A DNA stretch of 64,000 nucleotides from Tolypeutes matacus (GCA_026826555.1 JAKSZT010054568.1:12506171-12570170), one strand, 5' to 3'; shown: positions 32,810-45,170, counted from the stretch's first letter. A program made the numbers and translations. Notes: generated from the letters alone by a model not told the origin.

Positions 32810-34150
32810 AAATTTAATTAAAAAAAAATTTTTTTAAAGATACTTAGATTATACAAATGTCACACAAAAAATATAGGGGATTCCCATATGCCCCACTACC
32901 CACACCTCCCACATTTTCCCACATAAACAACATCGTTCATTAGTGAGGTACATTCATTGCAATTGGTGAACACATTTTGAAGCATTGCCACTAAGCATGG
33001 GTTAAAGTTTACATTGTCGTTTATACTCTCTGCCACCCAATTCTGTAGGTTATGGCAAGATTTATAATGGCCTGTGTCTGTCATTGCAATGTCATTCAGG
33101 ACAATTCCCAAGTCCCAAAAATGCCCCTGTATTACACCTGTTTTCCCTCTCCCTGCCCTCAGAATCTCCATTGGCCACTGCCTCCTCATCAATGATATAA
33201 TTTCTTCCATTGCTAGAATCACAGTAAATCTATAGCAGAATACCAGTAAGTCTACCTTAGTCCATAGTTCATCCCCCAATCCTGAGGATTCTGGGATGGT
33301 GATTTCCACTCCACCTCTAATTGAGAGGGGACTGTGATATCATAAGGCCGATGGATGGGACTCTCTTGCTTGCAGTTGTAGACTCTCTAGGTTCCTTGGT
33401 ATGGTTGTTGCCCATAATTACCTCCAAGTTAGTTGTCCTGAGTGAGACCAATGAACTGGAAAGTAGGTGCTGCAACTCCATTGAGATTCAGGACCCAGCT
33501 GGCACATGGAGAACTCAAAGATTTAAGTCTCTTGGACGTTCATCTACCAACTCTAGTACTAATTATAGGTTGAAATAGAAGGACAGAAGAGTCATGTGTA
33601 GGGAAATCACAACTGAGTCCAACTCTGTCACTCTGGGGAGCATAAATTCCAAAGTAGGGCCTATTGGCAAGGCACCAAACTCCTCAAATAGTGAAGGAAG
33701 ATGGTCCATTGATGGGCCCTTGATATTGATGACTGTGCATATGAAACTTTACTTTTGAAACTGAAACCTAGCCTAGTATTATAGGGTGCCTAAGAGTTGC
33801 CTCCTGGGAGCCACCTTGTTGCTCAAATATGGCCTCTCTCTGAGCCAAACTTAGCATGTAAATACATTACTTTCTCCCCAGCATGGCACATGACTCCCAG
33901 GGATAAGCCTCCCTGGCACCAAGGGATTACCACCAAGCACCAACTAGCAAAGCAACTGGACAAAGACCTTGACCAAAAGGGGGAAAAGGTAAAGACAAAT
34001 GAGTTTATATGGCTAAGAGACTTCAAAGTGAGTCGGGAGGTCATTCCAGAGATAATGCTTATGCATGTCTCAGCAGGATCTCTTTGACTGCCAAAGTAGA
34101 TACTGCCAGAAATAGTGGGGCTCCTGAGGGCTCTGGAGACATCCAGACAC
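32810..34150. repeat. Lineage-specific ~1.3-kb interspersed repeat, copy A
   Basis: Opens with an A/T-rich run, then 'ggattcccatatgcccc', 'aacaacatcgttcattagtgaggtac', 'gaagcattgccactaa', 'caatggcctgtgtctgtcattgcaatgtcat', 'ctccacctctaattgagagggg', 'gattcaggacccagctggcacatgg', 'agatttaagtctcttgg'. It then has a second half absent from copy B, including 'ttgctcaaatatggcctctctc', 'catgactcccagggataagcc' and 'agtagatactgccagaaat'. Its first ~730 bp are homologous to 55145-55895. It is free of long open frames. The T-rich left edge would fit the 3' tail of a minus-strand retroposon, perhaps L1-derived, but the class is not settled. Confidence 0.8.
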
Positions 34151-34194
34151 TATAGTCAGGACAGATAGCTCTGTAAAGAACTTCAAAGGAACAT

Positions 34195-34430
34195 AACTTT
34201 ATGCTGCTTCTAGCACGTTGCACAGGTCCTTGGACTCAACCTGACAGTCCCCTTGGCCTTCCTCCCACTGCACACCTTGTTTTACCCTGCATGGCATTTG
34301 TTTAATCATCTGTCTTTCTCATTGCCGGGAAACTGCTCCACGGTGGAGATTCGGTCTAGTCAAGCTCTGTGCCCCAGGGCTTATTTATGGCCATACAGTA
34401 AATATTTTAGAGTATTAAATCCATAATTTC
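34195..34430 (+). repeat. L2 3'-end remnant
   Basis: 'gcacgttgcacaggtccttggactcaacc', 'cattgccgggaaactgctccacggtggagattcgg', 'ctctgtgccccagggcttatttatggccatacagtaaatattttagag' is the L2 terminal theme. Confidence 0.6.
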
Positions 34431-36109
34431 ATTTAAATTCAAATTTACCTATAGAAAATGATTGGGAGCCTTATCCTCAATAACCTCTCCTTTTAGAAAA
34501 CTAATTGTAGATTGTATGTGTATGTGTTGGGGGAGATTGGAAGGACAATAGTTTCCTTTACTAAATATAGAAATAAATTGAAAGATATGGTATAGAATGA
34601 ATGACTTTTTATAACGAAAATTCTCAACCTTTTAAATTGCGTAATATGTAGTTACTGACTAAGAGAGGTTAGAAATGTTAATTAAACCTAAATCTAGATA
34701 TATTCAATCAGAGAGCTCTTATATAAGCCTACTTATTTAACTTTTTAAATTATCTGATGCTGACTCATGTTCCCCATTAGCTGTCTTTCATATCACAAAC
34801 TCTTCTGCCTGTCAAACGTTTCCGTGCCTGGAGACATTTCTATTTCTCTGCCTTCTCTTGTCAGGCACTTTGCAGCTTCCTCTGTCTTCCAATTAAAAAC
34901 TTTCACAGATGCTTGGATAATTACTTCAAGTGCACACTGACTCAGTAGTCTAGGAAGGAATTTTAAGGACAATGGAAGCCAGTCCTCATTTCTTCCTTCA
35001 TCACTGGCTTTTCCATGAATTTATACATGTCTTCATTCAATGCTGGCAGATGGTGTCTGAACAAGTGAGCTGGGAGGAAATAGGAAAATGAGGGTCTCAT
35101 GGTACCTAGAACTCAGAGAAATTGAGATCTTGACGCAGACATAGGGGTCCATTTGCATGGCCTCTTCTTTCATAGGTGGGCGCGGAAATCTTTAGAAGTA
35201 AAGGAAGCTTCCAGGCTCACACAGGAGCCATCGGCAGCTCTGGACAAGGCCGCTGTTCATTCCAAACAGACAGAGTCAGAGTGAGATGGGGTATGGTACT
35301 GGGCATCTTGCTTTAGGTCTTCTCTGAATTCTCCCTTGCCCATCTTTCTCTGTGTCTAGAATATTCCCTCTGTGGAGATGTGCTCTATGATCTAGAGGCT
35401 GCACAGATGGAAAGGTCAATCGAAACCAAAACAGACACGAGCAGTGCTGCGTGCTCGCTTACCTGCGGCTTACCTGGAGCCGACGGACTTTTCACAGAGA
35501 CACTTGAGAGCCAACTGGCAAGACTCGTTTTTGAAAGAAGATGGTTCATTTAGATAGCTGGCCTGAGAGAGGTGAACAGTGCCACCCAGTTACCTGCGTG
35601 CCCACATCCCTTGACTAGTAATTATTCAGGGAAATCTAAATGGCAGTGGATATGACTTTGGCTGTGAATTGAAGGCTGTCAGGAGCATTTCTGAGTAAGA
35701 CCAGAAGAAGCTGCTTAAAATAAAACTAAGTATGCAACATAAACATGCTACTGTTTTCCCAATAAAACATGCTGTTTTATAAGGACAGCCCTGATCTAAC
35801 TTGTCTTCAATAGTTGAGTGAGACACGCCTTTCATTGAGCACTTTTTGTGTGCCGAGAACTTGGGTAGCACTTCGTAAGAGCATGGGTCCTTACAAAACC
35901 CTTTTCACTACGTAGTGATGAAGAATCTGAGGTGCAGTGAGATGAACCCCACTGAGCTGCCTTTCTCCCTTCTTGTGTTCTGTCCCTAAACCATGGCTAC
36001 CTAGTGTGGCTCCCTCTGAGACAAACCTGAAGCTCTGAAATTTCACCTCAGATGCTTCTTCCTCCACAGAGCTGCAAAATGCATATCTGAGCCACTCATC
36101 TGTTACTCA
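34431..36109. other. Intergenic AT-rich block, no gene recognised
   Basis: AT-rich single-copy sequence. A MIR/L2-like 'cattgagcactttttgtgtgccgagaac' lies at about 35832-35960. No exon or RNA gene is seen. Confidence 0.45.
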
Positions 36110-36230
36110 GCACATGCATTTCACGAATCCTTCCTTATTCACCACCTACGGAGTACTTGTGTACCTCAGCCCTGGACGCATTCTGTCCTCACGGAGCTCA
36201 GTGCCTGGGATTCCCACCTTCCTTCTCACT
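36110..36230 (+). repeat. L2-like remnant
   Basis: 'catttcacgaatccttccttattcaccacctacggagtacttgtgtacctcagccctggacgcattctgtcctcacggagctcag' keeps the L2 'attcattcaac..cctac..tgtcctcaaggagctcac' order. Confidence 0.55.
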
Positions 36231-36854
36231 AAGCCAATGTGCCCGGGACTCATGCCCAGCGCTAAGCATGTGGTGGGCTGGCGGGGGCGAGGGCACCACT
36301 GCGCGTCTCGGTGGCCCCCGGGGGTTGCAGGGCCTGCTCTTGGCTATGCATGTGCTCCAGGCAAGTCTGCTCAACTCTCTCTAAGTCTCAGCGTCTCTGT
36401 GCAAAATAACACATTACCACCTTGGGGTACCGGTAAAATTAAATGGAAGTGCCCCCCGCCCCCTCACGGTGCAGAAGCAGACTCGCCACGTTGCCCCAGT
36501 GCTGCTAAGCGACGGCAGAGCCAGGGAGCTGCAGAGGTGGGGACTCGTAGGACTCCTCTCCTTTTAGCAGGATGGAAAGAGTTTTTAAGGACAGTGCCCC
36601 GTGTTCTCTTAGATATCACGTGAAACACCAATAACAGAAAACAGAAAGCAGCACGCAGGGGCAGCTCCTGGGAAACCCGTTTCGAAAATCACTGATGCAC
36701 AGTCCAGGCTTCGTGGTTGGCTGGTCAGAAACTGGAGGCCTGGCAGGTTCTGCGGCCATTCCAGGGCTGCAGCACGTCGTGCTCAGAGGTGGAAGACCTC
36801 GTGCTGCCCAGGCAAGCAGGTCCACTCTCACCTCGCTTATTCAGGAATTGGAAG

Positions 36855-38760
36855 TTCTTGTCACTCAATAAGGCAAGGAAAAAACATACACATTGGAAAA
36901 GAAGAAGTAAACTGCCTCTGTCTGCAGGTAACATGACTGCCTATGCAGATGATCCGAAGGACTCTACCAAAAAATCTTCTAGAACCAATAATTGAGTTCA
37001 TCAATGCCACAGGATACAAGAGAAACACACACAAAAAATTACATTTCTATGTACTAGAAAATGTGGTGACCAAAATTTAAAACATACTGTCATTCACGAT
37101 AATTCAAAATAAAATAAAATAAAATAAAATACTTAATTATTCACTTAAAACCAGTACAGGATCTGTATGCTGAAGACTACAAAACGCTGATGAAAGAAAT
37201 CAAAAAGGACTAATAAATGGAAAGGTTTACTGTGCTCCTGGATTGAAAGTCTCAGGAGAGCAAAAACGTCCTTTCTGCAAAACTTGATCTACAGGTTTAA
37301 TACAATTTCTATCAAAACCCAGGCAAGTTTTTGTAGACATAGGTAAGCTTATTCTAAAATTTACATGAAAAGGCATAAGCCTTAAAATACTTGAAGAAGA
37401 AAGCGAGGGAAATCTCTCTTCCCAGTGTAAGGGTTGCTGCACAGCTGCAGAGGTCAAGACAGGGTGGTTTGGTGGAGGGGCAGACACAGAGAGTGGAGCA
37501 GATGGAGAGCCCAGAAACAGAGCCCATGGTAGACCCAGCTGATTGCTGGCAAAGCTGCAAGAGCAAGCCAGCGCAGGAAGAGTAGATATTTCAACAAACG
37601 GTGTGGGAGCATTTAGATTTCCACAGACAAAGCCAAATAAATAAATAAACCTTGATTTAGGCCTTATATAAAAATTAACTCAAATGAAACCTTGATTTAA
37701 ATGTAAAATATAAGATTTTTAGGAAAAGAAATAGGAAAATCTTTGGGGCTTAAGGCTAGGTGAAGATTTTATAGAATTGAAACCAAAATCATGATATATA
37801 TAAAAGAGAAAATTGATACCTCATCAAATTAAAAGTTTTGTTTTACAAAAGACACAGAAAAGGATGAAATAAGAAGCTACAGACTTAGTGAAACTGTTTG
37901 CGAAATACATTTCTGACAAAGGACTACTATCTTGAATACATAAGGAACTCTCAGAACTCAGCACCATAAAAAGAAAAACATCCAGTTAGAAAATAAGCAA
38001 AAGACAAGACCCAGACTTTTCACTGAAATGGATATGCAGCTGTCCAATAAGCACACGAAAAGATGTTGCCCAACTTCAGCCACCCTGGAAATGAGAGCTA
38101 AAACCCCAAGGAGCTATCACCACATCCCGAGCACAAGAAAAACAGCGATAAAGATTCTCGTGAGGACGTGGAGAATCTGGATCCCTTGTAGACTGCTTAT
38201 GGGACCGTAAAATGGTACAGATTGCCTGGAAAGCAGTTTCTTAAACAACTAAACCTGCAATTAACACACGACCCAGTGACTGCTCTCCTGAGCACTTCTC
38301 AGAGAAATGAAAACTTACTTTCACACGTGAGAGTGCCTGGTGCCTTTACTCATAGCAGCTAAAACCTGGAGACATAGCTGTGTCCAGACTAGCCCTAGAA
38401 CATGCGTGCCACAGAATACCACTCAGCAAGCCAAGGAACAAGAGATGCGTGCACCAGCCTGGGTGCGTCTCCAGAGAAGAGCATTGCCGAGTGAGCAAAG
38501 CCTACCCCAAAATGTCGTATAGGAACGATGACATTGTAGAACATTCTTGGAATGACTAGATTGTACAAATAGAAGACAGATGAGTGGTTGCCTGGGCTAG
38601 GATGTGGGGTGGGGACGGCATGTTGTGTGGTTTCCAGAGGGCGATGTGTTGGAATCTAATAGTGTTGGGAGTTCTCTTTATCTTGACTGTGATGTGGCTA
38701 CATGGACTTACAAATGTGATAAAATTACATAAAACCAAACACACACACCAGATGGGTCCA
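36855..38760 (+). mobile_element. L1 LINE fragment: ORF2 3' half and 3' UTR, sense
   Basis: Reverse-transcriptase-side ORF2 text is readable but broken by stops and indels. Landmarks are 'ggaaaagaagaagtaaactgcctctgtctgcaggtaacatgac' (the L1 region around the catalytic YADD-type motif, here corrupted), 'gactacaaaacgctgatgaaagaaatcaa', 'tacaatttctatcaaaacccaggc', 'aataagcacacgaaaagatg', and the 3' UTR-like 'gtggctacatggactta'. No coding capacity remains. It contains the (AAAAT)5 microsatellite at 37106-37130. An old L1 subfamily with much decay. Confidence 0.85.
37106..37130 (+). repeat. (AAAAT)5 microsatellite inside L1
   Basis: Five perfect AAAAT units in the L1 ORF2 remnant. Confidence 0.95.
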
Positions 38761-41379
38761 AGTACAACTGGGAAATCTGAACAGACTGAGGGAGAGTGCT
38801 GTCCATGGCCTGGCTGTGGCTGTTGTGGTGTCGCACTATAGCTTTGCAAGCCGTTACCTTTGGGTGAAACTTGGGAGGGAAGATATCTTGGTAGAATTGC
38901 TTATAATTGCATGGACGCCATTATGATCTCAGAATGAAAAGTTTAAGGGACTCCAGCACAGGAAAGTGAAATAAAACTGCACACTACAGCATTGGTGGCT
39001 TGCTCCGGCCACGGTCACTGGCACAGCCAGCATTCAGGAGGAACGTTACCATGCGAAGGAGCCTAAAACGCAGCTGTGCCGCCAGGCCTTGGCATGCTAT
39101 TTTCAGCATCGTGTTGGCGCGTTAAGGAGTCAGGCTGGAGAGATCTGCGGGGGCTGCCGTGCTCTCCTGCAGATGCCCATGGGGCAAGAGGCTGGTGGGG
39201 GGAAATCTGGGCATGCTAAGGGCGTACCCTCTTAATAAGCCGCACAAAGAATATGAAGAAAGGTTCCCCGGGCATTTCCTTCCTGAATCAGGGACGGAAG
39301 TGCAAGTTAGCAGAGGTGCTCCTGGTCGTGCAATAGGAGACTCAACCAGGGGCTGCAAGCTTCCTGCAGGCAGGGGAAGCAGTGAGGACGCCTCGAGAGC
39401 CAGCCAGGGAGCCAGCACCCAGCGGGCCGGGCTCAGAGGAGGAAGGAGCAGGCAGGAGCACGCCCAGGACGGGCTGCTGCTCAGAGACTGGGGCAGAGCC
39501 CAGCTAAGGGGCGAGTGGGGCCAGAGGCAGGGCGGGGCGGGAATTGCTGCTCCGGGGGACGAGGGCACTGCCCACGACTGTGACTGCTTTGTGCAGTGCT
39601 CATGAAAGAGCAGGGAGCGAGCTGGGCTGAGGCTTGCTGAGGTGACTGGGTTTCTTACCACGCAGGGGCTGGATTCGGACACTCGAATGCGGGAGGCTAT
39701 TGGAGGAGCTAGAAAGAGAGGCGGGGGGACTAGCTGGGGCGCACTGGGGAGGCCGGGCCCGGGCCAGGAGAGGCTCTGCCTCCTCTGTGAGATGCTGGGG
39801 CACCTCCAGCCACGGAGCTAAGCCAGGGGAGCAGTGGGTCTGCTTCACCCATTCCTCTGTCAGCGAGAGCTGCTTTAGAAGCTCCTCAGACTATTGCACT
39901 CTGCGGTGCCCGTTCAGAGAAAGGAAAGAACTCCCTAGCAATTCACTGTTCTTTTCCTAATTAAATAAATTAGTTTCCAGCTTGTGACATTAACTAAGAA
40001 AATTGATGTCATTTCTCAAGCTTATGTAACGTTTGCTTAGCTGTGCAATTCTCTGGGGCCTGAATTTCTTCAGGACGGATTTGACAGGAAGTGTCACGAA
40101 CTCAGAAAAGCCGCTTTCCTTCACTGTGTGCTTCCTCAGTCTGTAAACTGACAGGCCGGCACAGCCAGGCCCCAGCCCGGCTGCCTCCTCACCAAGCTAG
40201 GGGAAGAACTTCCCACTAGGCCACGACGCAAGTTCGTCCTCTCGTTCAAATTCTCTCTTCTGATTCTCAGTCAGAAAAACGGTTTGTAAATGGCTCCAAC
40301 TTAACACAGCCATGCCTAAGTTATGGCTTCTGAACGTCTTTTTCATGGAAAAATATTCCAGGGGCTTCTGGGGTCTGGACAATAAAGACACGAAAGCTAG
40401 GGGGCTGGAGCTGGCGAGGGGCCTAAGCTCCAGCTCCAGAGGCTGGTAGCGCTGTTAAACCGGAACAGCAGTTGAGGGGTGTGACTCAAGAAAAGGGCTC
40501 TTGACCAGGAACGAGAAGGCAGAGAGTGGCCTGGGACCTGGTACGGAGCCCGAGAAGGAGCGGGACTGGGAGCGGCCTCCGAACTGGCTACTTCTGGTCA
40601 ACGCCTAGAAGTAACCGACACGCGAGCGCACACGCCCATCTGCGTGGACACGTCCTGTGCCTGCAGCCAGCCGGCCTGCTGACGGGAGAGGCGGCAAATA
40701 CTCGGCCAAGGCCCAGTGGCCTGTAATTGCTATAGCGGGGGCGGATTCTAGGAAGTCTCGAACGCTCTGGTAAATGGGCTGATCCAAGCTCGGCCACAGG
40801 TTCCCTGGGTGGTCTTCGGCCTCTCCTTTCCCCTCTCCGAGGAGGACAGGAAGGGGCAGCGCTGCCCCCAGCACCTGCTGCTGTCTGGCTCTGATTATTT
40901 CTGGGCACGACGGGCAGGCTGAGTGCAGGCCGCCGAAGGCCGTGAACGCGTCGCCCCCTCACCCCCGTGCCCAGACATGCAGCTCCCGGCGCTGCAGCGG
41001 CCTCCTTGCTCCCACGTGGATGCCCTCCTGGGAGGTGCAGAAGCTTTCCAGCATTTCCTGGTGTGTCCCTCCGTGGCCCCCTTGGCCTTATTCCAGGAAT
41101 GTAAGTACAGCGATTTTGAGCTCACATCACACATTTTTAATTTACATTATAAAGCGTTATCATTTCAAATTGTCCAAGCCTTTGTGTAAGATAAATTTCT
41201 CACCATTTGAAGTAAATGAGGAAAAGGCTGAACAGAGAACTTTGATTACATGTTGTACTCACAGTGAGGCATCTAGAAATGAATTACTCTCTGCGCTGTC
41301 ATGAATTAGCTGCACAACTCTGAGCAAGTTGCATTCCCCTCTGCATTTCAGCTTCCAAATTAATAAATTAACTTCATCT
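38761..41379. other. Intergenic, no gene recognised
   Basis: Moderate to high GC between 39100 and 39800 and at 40500-41080, with AT-rich spacer between. Open frames such as 39122-39682 minus are Ser/Pro-rich low-complexity translations without family resemblance. No tRNA or snRNA is seen. Confidence 0.45.
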
Positions 41380-41460
41380 TTCATTAAATCTTTCTGGAGT
41401 GTCACCTGTGCACCAGCTGCTGGGAATATAAAATAAAGCTACCGACCTCAAGCAACAATA
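41380..41460 (+). repeat. L2-like remnant
   Basis: 'cattaaatctttctggagtgtcacctgtgcaccagctgctgggaatataaaataaagc' followed by 'gacctcaagcaac' fits an L2 3' end. Confidence 0.5.
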
Positions 41461-42619
41461 GTGATCCTCACTTATTAAATGAGAGGCATTGAACAGAAGT
41501 CGTCAGAATCACTTCTCTAATTCACACAATCAGAAAAAAGGATCCTGTTAGGACTTCGCTTCAGACTCGCATGCCGTTAGCAGGCGCTGATGCGAGTGGA
41601 GAGGGGAGTTCTGTCTCTGGAAGGGCCTGGGCTCAGTGCGGCTCACACATGCCTGGCGGCATGCCTTGGACAAGGCCCGCGGGCTCTGCTGTGCCTCCCG
41701 CTCCGTGAGCTCAGGATGCGGCTGGCCCACCCCCCAGAGTGGAGCCCGGAGCCCACCCAAGCACCGCTGAGATGCTCGGGGCTGTTGATAGGGGCCCTCC
41801 CGCATGCCTAAGGCTCAGGACGGACCTGCATTCTGTAACGAGTTAAGTCTTCTGTGGAATGGAGTTTTCATTTCTGCTGGACTTTGCATGAGCCAATGTC
41901 TTTTGGCAACGTAGCCACAGAAACAATCTACGATTGGTGCAAGTTTCAGGCTCCAAAGAGATCTCAGAAATGTTTTAAAGGAAGCAATTGGGAATCTTGA
42001 AGGAAGAGCCAGAGGAATGTACCCTAGCCCCCACATCTTCTAGGGAAAAAAAAGGGTGCAGAGAAAGCTAGTGTGAGGCTCAAGGATGACTCAGGGAGCT
42101 GGTGTCGGGGCCGCCCCCAGCTGGCACCACAGCCGCAGCGTCCGGTCCCTGTGGGCGCAGCTCAGGACTGGGTGCTCCACTCGTCCTTCCTGCACAGCCT
42201 TTCTTTCATTTGTTGCTCCGGACTAACCCTAGAGACGGACTTACCCACGCGCCTACCCAGCTGCGCTTGCGTCGCTAGTGCCAACGGCACCGCGTGCTGA
42301 GCTAGCGGGTCCTCCCGCAGGCACAGGAGGGATTCCAGAGACTGATGACATGCGCTGGGGGAGCTGGTGAGAGGCTCACCTTGACCCCTGCGTGCTGCTG
42401 AGCAGGAAGAGTTCACGCTAAGTCGGCAGCCATGCGGACGCCTTAAGTGGGATCGCCTAGTGGGAAAAACAAGCAAACAAGCCCACGGGCCCCTGGTGTT
42501 TTCACGAGAGGGGGCAGATTCGCATCCCGCCCTTTCCTCACGGCCTGTCTGAACTTGGCAAGGTGCTTAACCTCTGAGCTTTCTTGATGATCTAAGAAAC
42601 AGCAAAAAACACCCAAAGA

Positions 42620-43040
42620 AGAATTCGCTTCCTGACAACAGAAATTTACCCTCTCGCCAGTGCCGGAGGCTGCAAGTCTAAAATCAGCAGGGTGGTACTC
42701 TTCCTCGGGCTTGGAGGAGCCGGGGTCCGTGCCTCTCCAACCTCCGGCCGCCCCCGGCCTGCGGCCACTCACGCCAAGCTCCTGGCCCTTCCCATGGCCT
42801 CCCCGTTGCTGCCTCTGGTGGCTGCTGCAAGGACGTCGCCGTCAGCCGGAAGGACTCACCCAGACATTCCAGGGTGTCCTCCTCACCTCAAGGTCCTCAA
42901 CTTAATCACATCTGCAAAGACCTTTTTCCAAATGAGGTCACTTCACAGTTCTGGGGTGTGGGAGGTGGACATGTCTTTTTGGGGGGCCCACCCAATCCCC
43001 TACAGACGGTGTGTGATGAAGGGCAAGGTCCTCCCATCTG
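42620..43040 (-). mobile_element. MaLR/MLT1-like LTR, antisense
   Basis: Reverse-complement MaLR LTR landmarks on the plus strand: 'caacagaaatttaccctctcg', 'ggaggctgcaagtctaaaatcagcagggtgg', a GC-rich middle, then 'aacttaatcacatctgcaaagacctttttccaaatgaggtcacttcacagttctgggg' and 'tttttggggggcccaccc'. The LTR's 5' end (right side here) runs directly into the 16-bp minisatellite at 43041. Confidence 0.75.
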
Positions 43041-43862
43041 GCAGGCAGGAATAAGGCTCAGCAGGAATAGGGCTCAGCAGGAAAAAGACTCAGCAGGAAT
43101 AAGGTTCAGCAGGACTAGGGCTCAGCAAGAATAAGACTCAGCAGGAATAAGGCTCAGCAGGAATAAGCCTCAGCAGGAATAAGGCTCAGCAGGACTAGGG
43201 CTCAGCAGGACTAGGGCTCAGCAGGACTAGGGCTCAGCAGGAATAAGGCTCAGCAGGAATAAGGCTCAGGAGGAATAAGGCTCAGCAGGACTAGGGCTCA
43301 GCAGGAATAAGGCTCAGCAGGACTAGGGCTCAGCAGGAATAGGGCTCAGCAGGACTAGGGCTCAGCAGGAATAAGACTCAGCAGGAATAAGGCTCAGCAG
43401 GAATAGGGCTCAGCAGGAATAAGGCTCAGCAGGACTAGGGCTCAGCAGGAATAAGGCTCAGCAGGAATAGGGCTCAGCAGGAATAAGACTCAGCAGGAAT
43501 AAGGCTCAGCAGGACTAGGGCTCAGCAGGACTAGGGCTCAGCAGGAATAAGGCTCAGCAGGACTAGGGCTCAGCAGGAATAAGGCTCAGCAGGAATAAGG
43601 CTCAGCAGGACTAGGGCTCAGCAGGACTAGGGCTCAGCAGGACCAGGGCTCAGCAGGAATAAGGCTCAGCAGGAATAAGGCACAGCAGGACTAGGGCTCA
43701 GCAGGACCAGGGCTCAGCAGGAATAGGGCTCAGCAGGAATAAGGCTCAGCAGGACTAGGGCTCAGCAGGACTAGGGCTCAGCAGGAATAAGGCTCAGCAG
43801 GAATAAGGCTCAGCAGGACCAGGGCTCAGCAGGACCAGGGCTCAGCAGGACCAGGGCTCAGC
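43041..43862 (+). repeat. 16-bp minisatellite, 51 units with no indels
   Basis: Each unit is a nearly invariant CTCAGCAGGA decamer plus a six-base slot. Slots start at 43051 and recur at every 16 bases through 43851, 51 slots in exact register. Slot contents are ATAAGG (20), CTAGGG (16), CCAGGG (5), ATAGGG (5), ATAAGA (3), AAAAGA (1) and ATAAGC (1). The decamer itself varies only rarely: TTCAGCAGGA once, CTCAGCAAGA once, CTCAGGAGGA once, CACAGCAGGA once. CCAGGG occurs only in the right-hand part (units 38, 42, 49-51). The period is not a multiple of three and the array is non-coding. It sits against a MaLR LTR. Confidence 0.97.
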
Positions 43863-45009
43863 CAAGGCGGGTCATCTCTGAGCCAGGCAGGCCAGGAAAG
43901 CCAGGCGCTCACTTTGCTTTCACAGTGGAAAGTGCTTTTCTACCTGGGTGACTGGCCAACAGTGAGCCTAAAGCAGCTACATTTACAGAGCACCTGCTGC
44001 AAAATGGGAATTTCGCTTGCTCTGCCCGACCTAGTCCTCGCGACCATGAAACGGAAACTGAGATTCAAAGTGGCAAAGTTGCTTACATGGGCACCTGAGT
44101 GTGACCGGCAGAGCCTGGGTGCAGCCTCGGGTCAGGGAACTGGCCAGCTGAGCACACCCGAGGCTCAGCAGATGGGACCGCACCACCTTGCCACTGGCTC
44201 GGCCCCTCCTCGCTGAGTAACCCTGTACGGCGGCCTCTCCGGAGGTGTGTGCACGCTCTGGCTTCTGAGCCATCTGTGTGCAATATGATTAGACCATCAA
44301 CCACACTCTCAGTAAGAGTTTTCTGAGTAAAAGTTTCCACCCTGCATTGTGGAGCAGTTGCCTTCGCTTGCCTCACCTTACCTAAGACCACGGAGCTACC
44401 CCACGAACACTGGACTTTTCCGAAGCGCACTAGGTGATTGATGGGCGTCTGCAGGCAGTTTCAGCAAAGCCGTAGGCTGTGGACCCTGCAGCTCAGGGAA
44501 CAGGGCTGACGGAAAAGCAACAGCCGGACTCAGTGGGCTCGGAGGCTCGGAGTGATTTCCACAGAGACGGCCCTTTCCTGCCTTGGTGTGCCTCACTCTG
44601 ATTTCCTCGGGGCGCTGTGGTGGACAGTGAGTTCATCTTCCTGCAGCCCTTGGCCTGAGCTAGGACAGTGCTCCCAGAACCAGACCCCTCGGCCGCTTGG
44701 CTCTGCCTTGCTCAGCGCGGTTTGCACGAGTGCACACAGATCCAGCACCGTCCTTCTGGAGTGTATTTGGAGAAAAAGAGGCCAGGACTGGGGGTGACTA
44801 GAAGCCAAGTTACAGGGTCCCTGTGGGAGGGGTGGGGGAGTCTGTTAGGTCCAAGCAGGTGAAAGGTGCCAGGCCCCAAACGTCAGGTGCAGCTTCCTGC
44901 ATGGTGCCTCCCCGGCAGGACCCAATAGACAGTGTCCAGTGAGCGAGGACAAGTATACATGGAGGACACGTCGATGTAGAAAGATGGAACTTTGCCTGAA
45001 GGTGACTTC
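43863..45009. other. Intergenic, no gene recognised
   Basis: Single-copy sequence after the minisatellite. A short 'catttacagagcacctgctgc' echo of L2 lies at about 43980. No exon is seen. Confidence 0.45.
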
Positions 45010-45170
45010 GGCTTCAGGTGCGCCATTTCTTAGCTGTGTGTACGTGGGGATCGCTTAATCTCTCTGAGCTCACTCTCTCTCTTACTTAATGAGGCAGCAA
45101 CACTTCCCACTCGAGGCTCGTGAGGGTTAAGATTAGAGAGATGAGGGGTGTGGAAGCGCTTTCTGAGCCA
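45010..45170 (+). repeat. MIR SINE remnant
   Basis: 'cttcaggtgcgccatttcttagctgtgtgtacgtggggatcgcttaatctctctgagctcac', then 'ggctcgtgagggttaagattag' follows MIR. Confidence 0.7.

Noticed and set aside
36855..38760. Intact L1 with retrotransposition capacity
   Set aside because: ORF2 text is full of stops and indels, and the 5' half of the element is missing.
39122..39682. 186-codon minus-strand Ser/Pro/Leu-rich frame as a gene
   Set aside because: Low-complexity translation with an overlapping 148-codon frame on the other strand. No family, signal or splice context.
43041..43862. CRISPR-like array
   Set aside because: Sixteen-base period with six-base slots drawn from a few recurring variants. 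There are no unique spacers, and this is a mammalian genome. It is a minisatellite.
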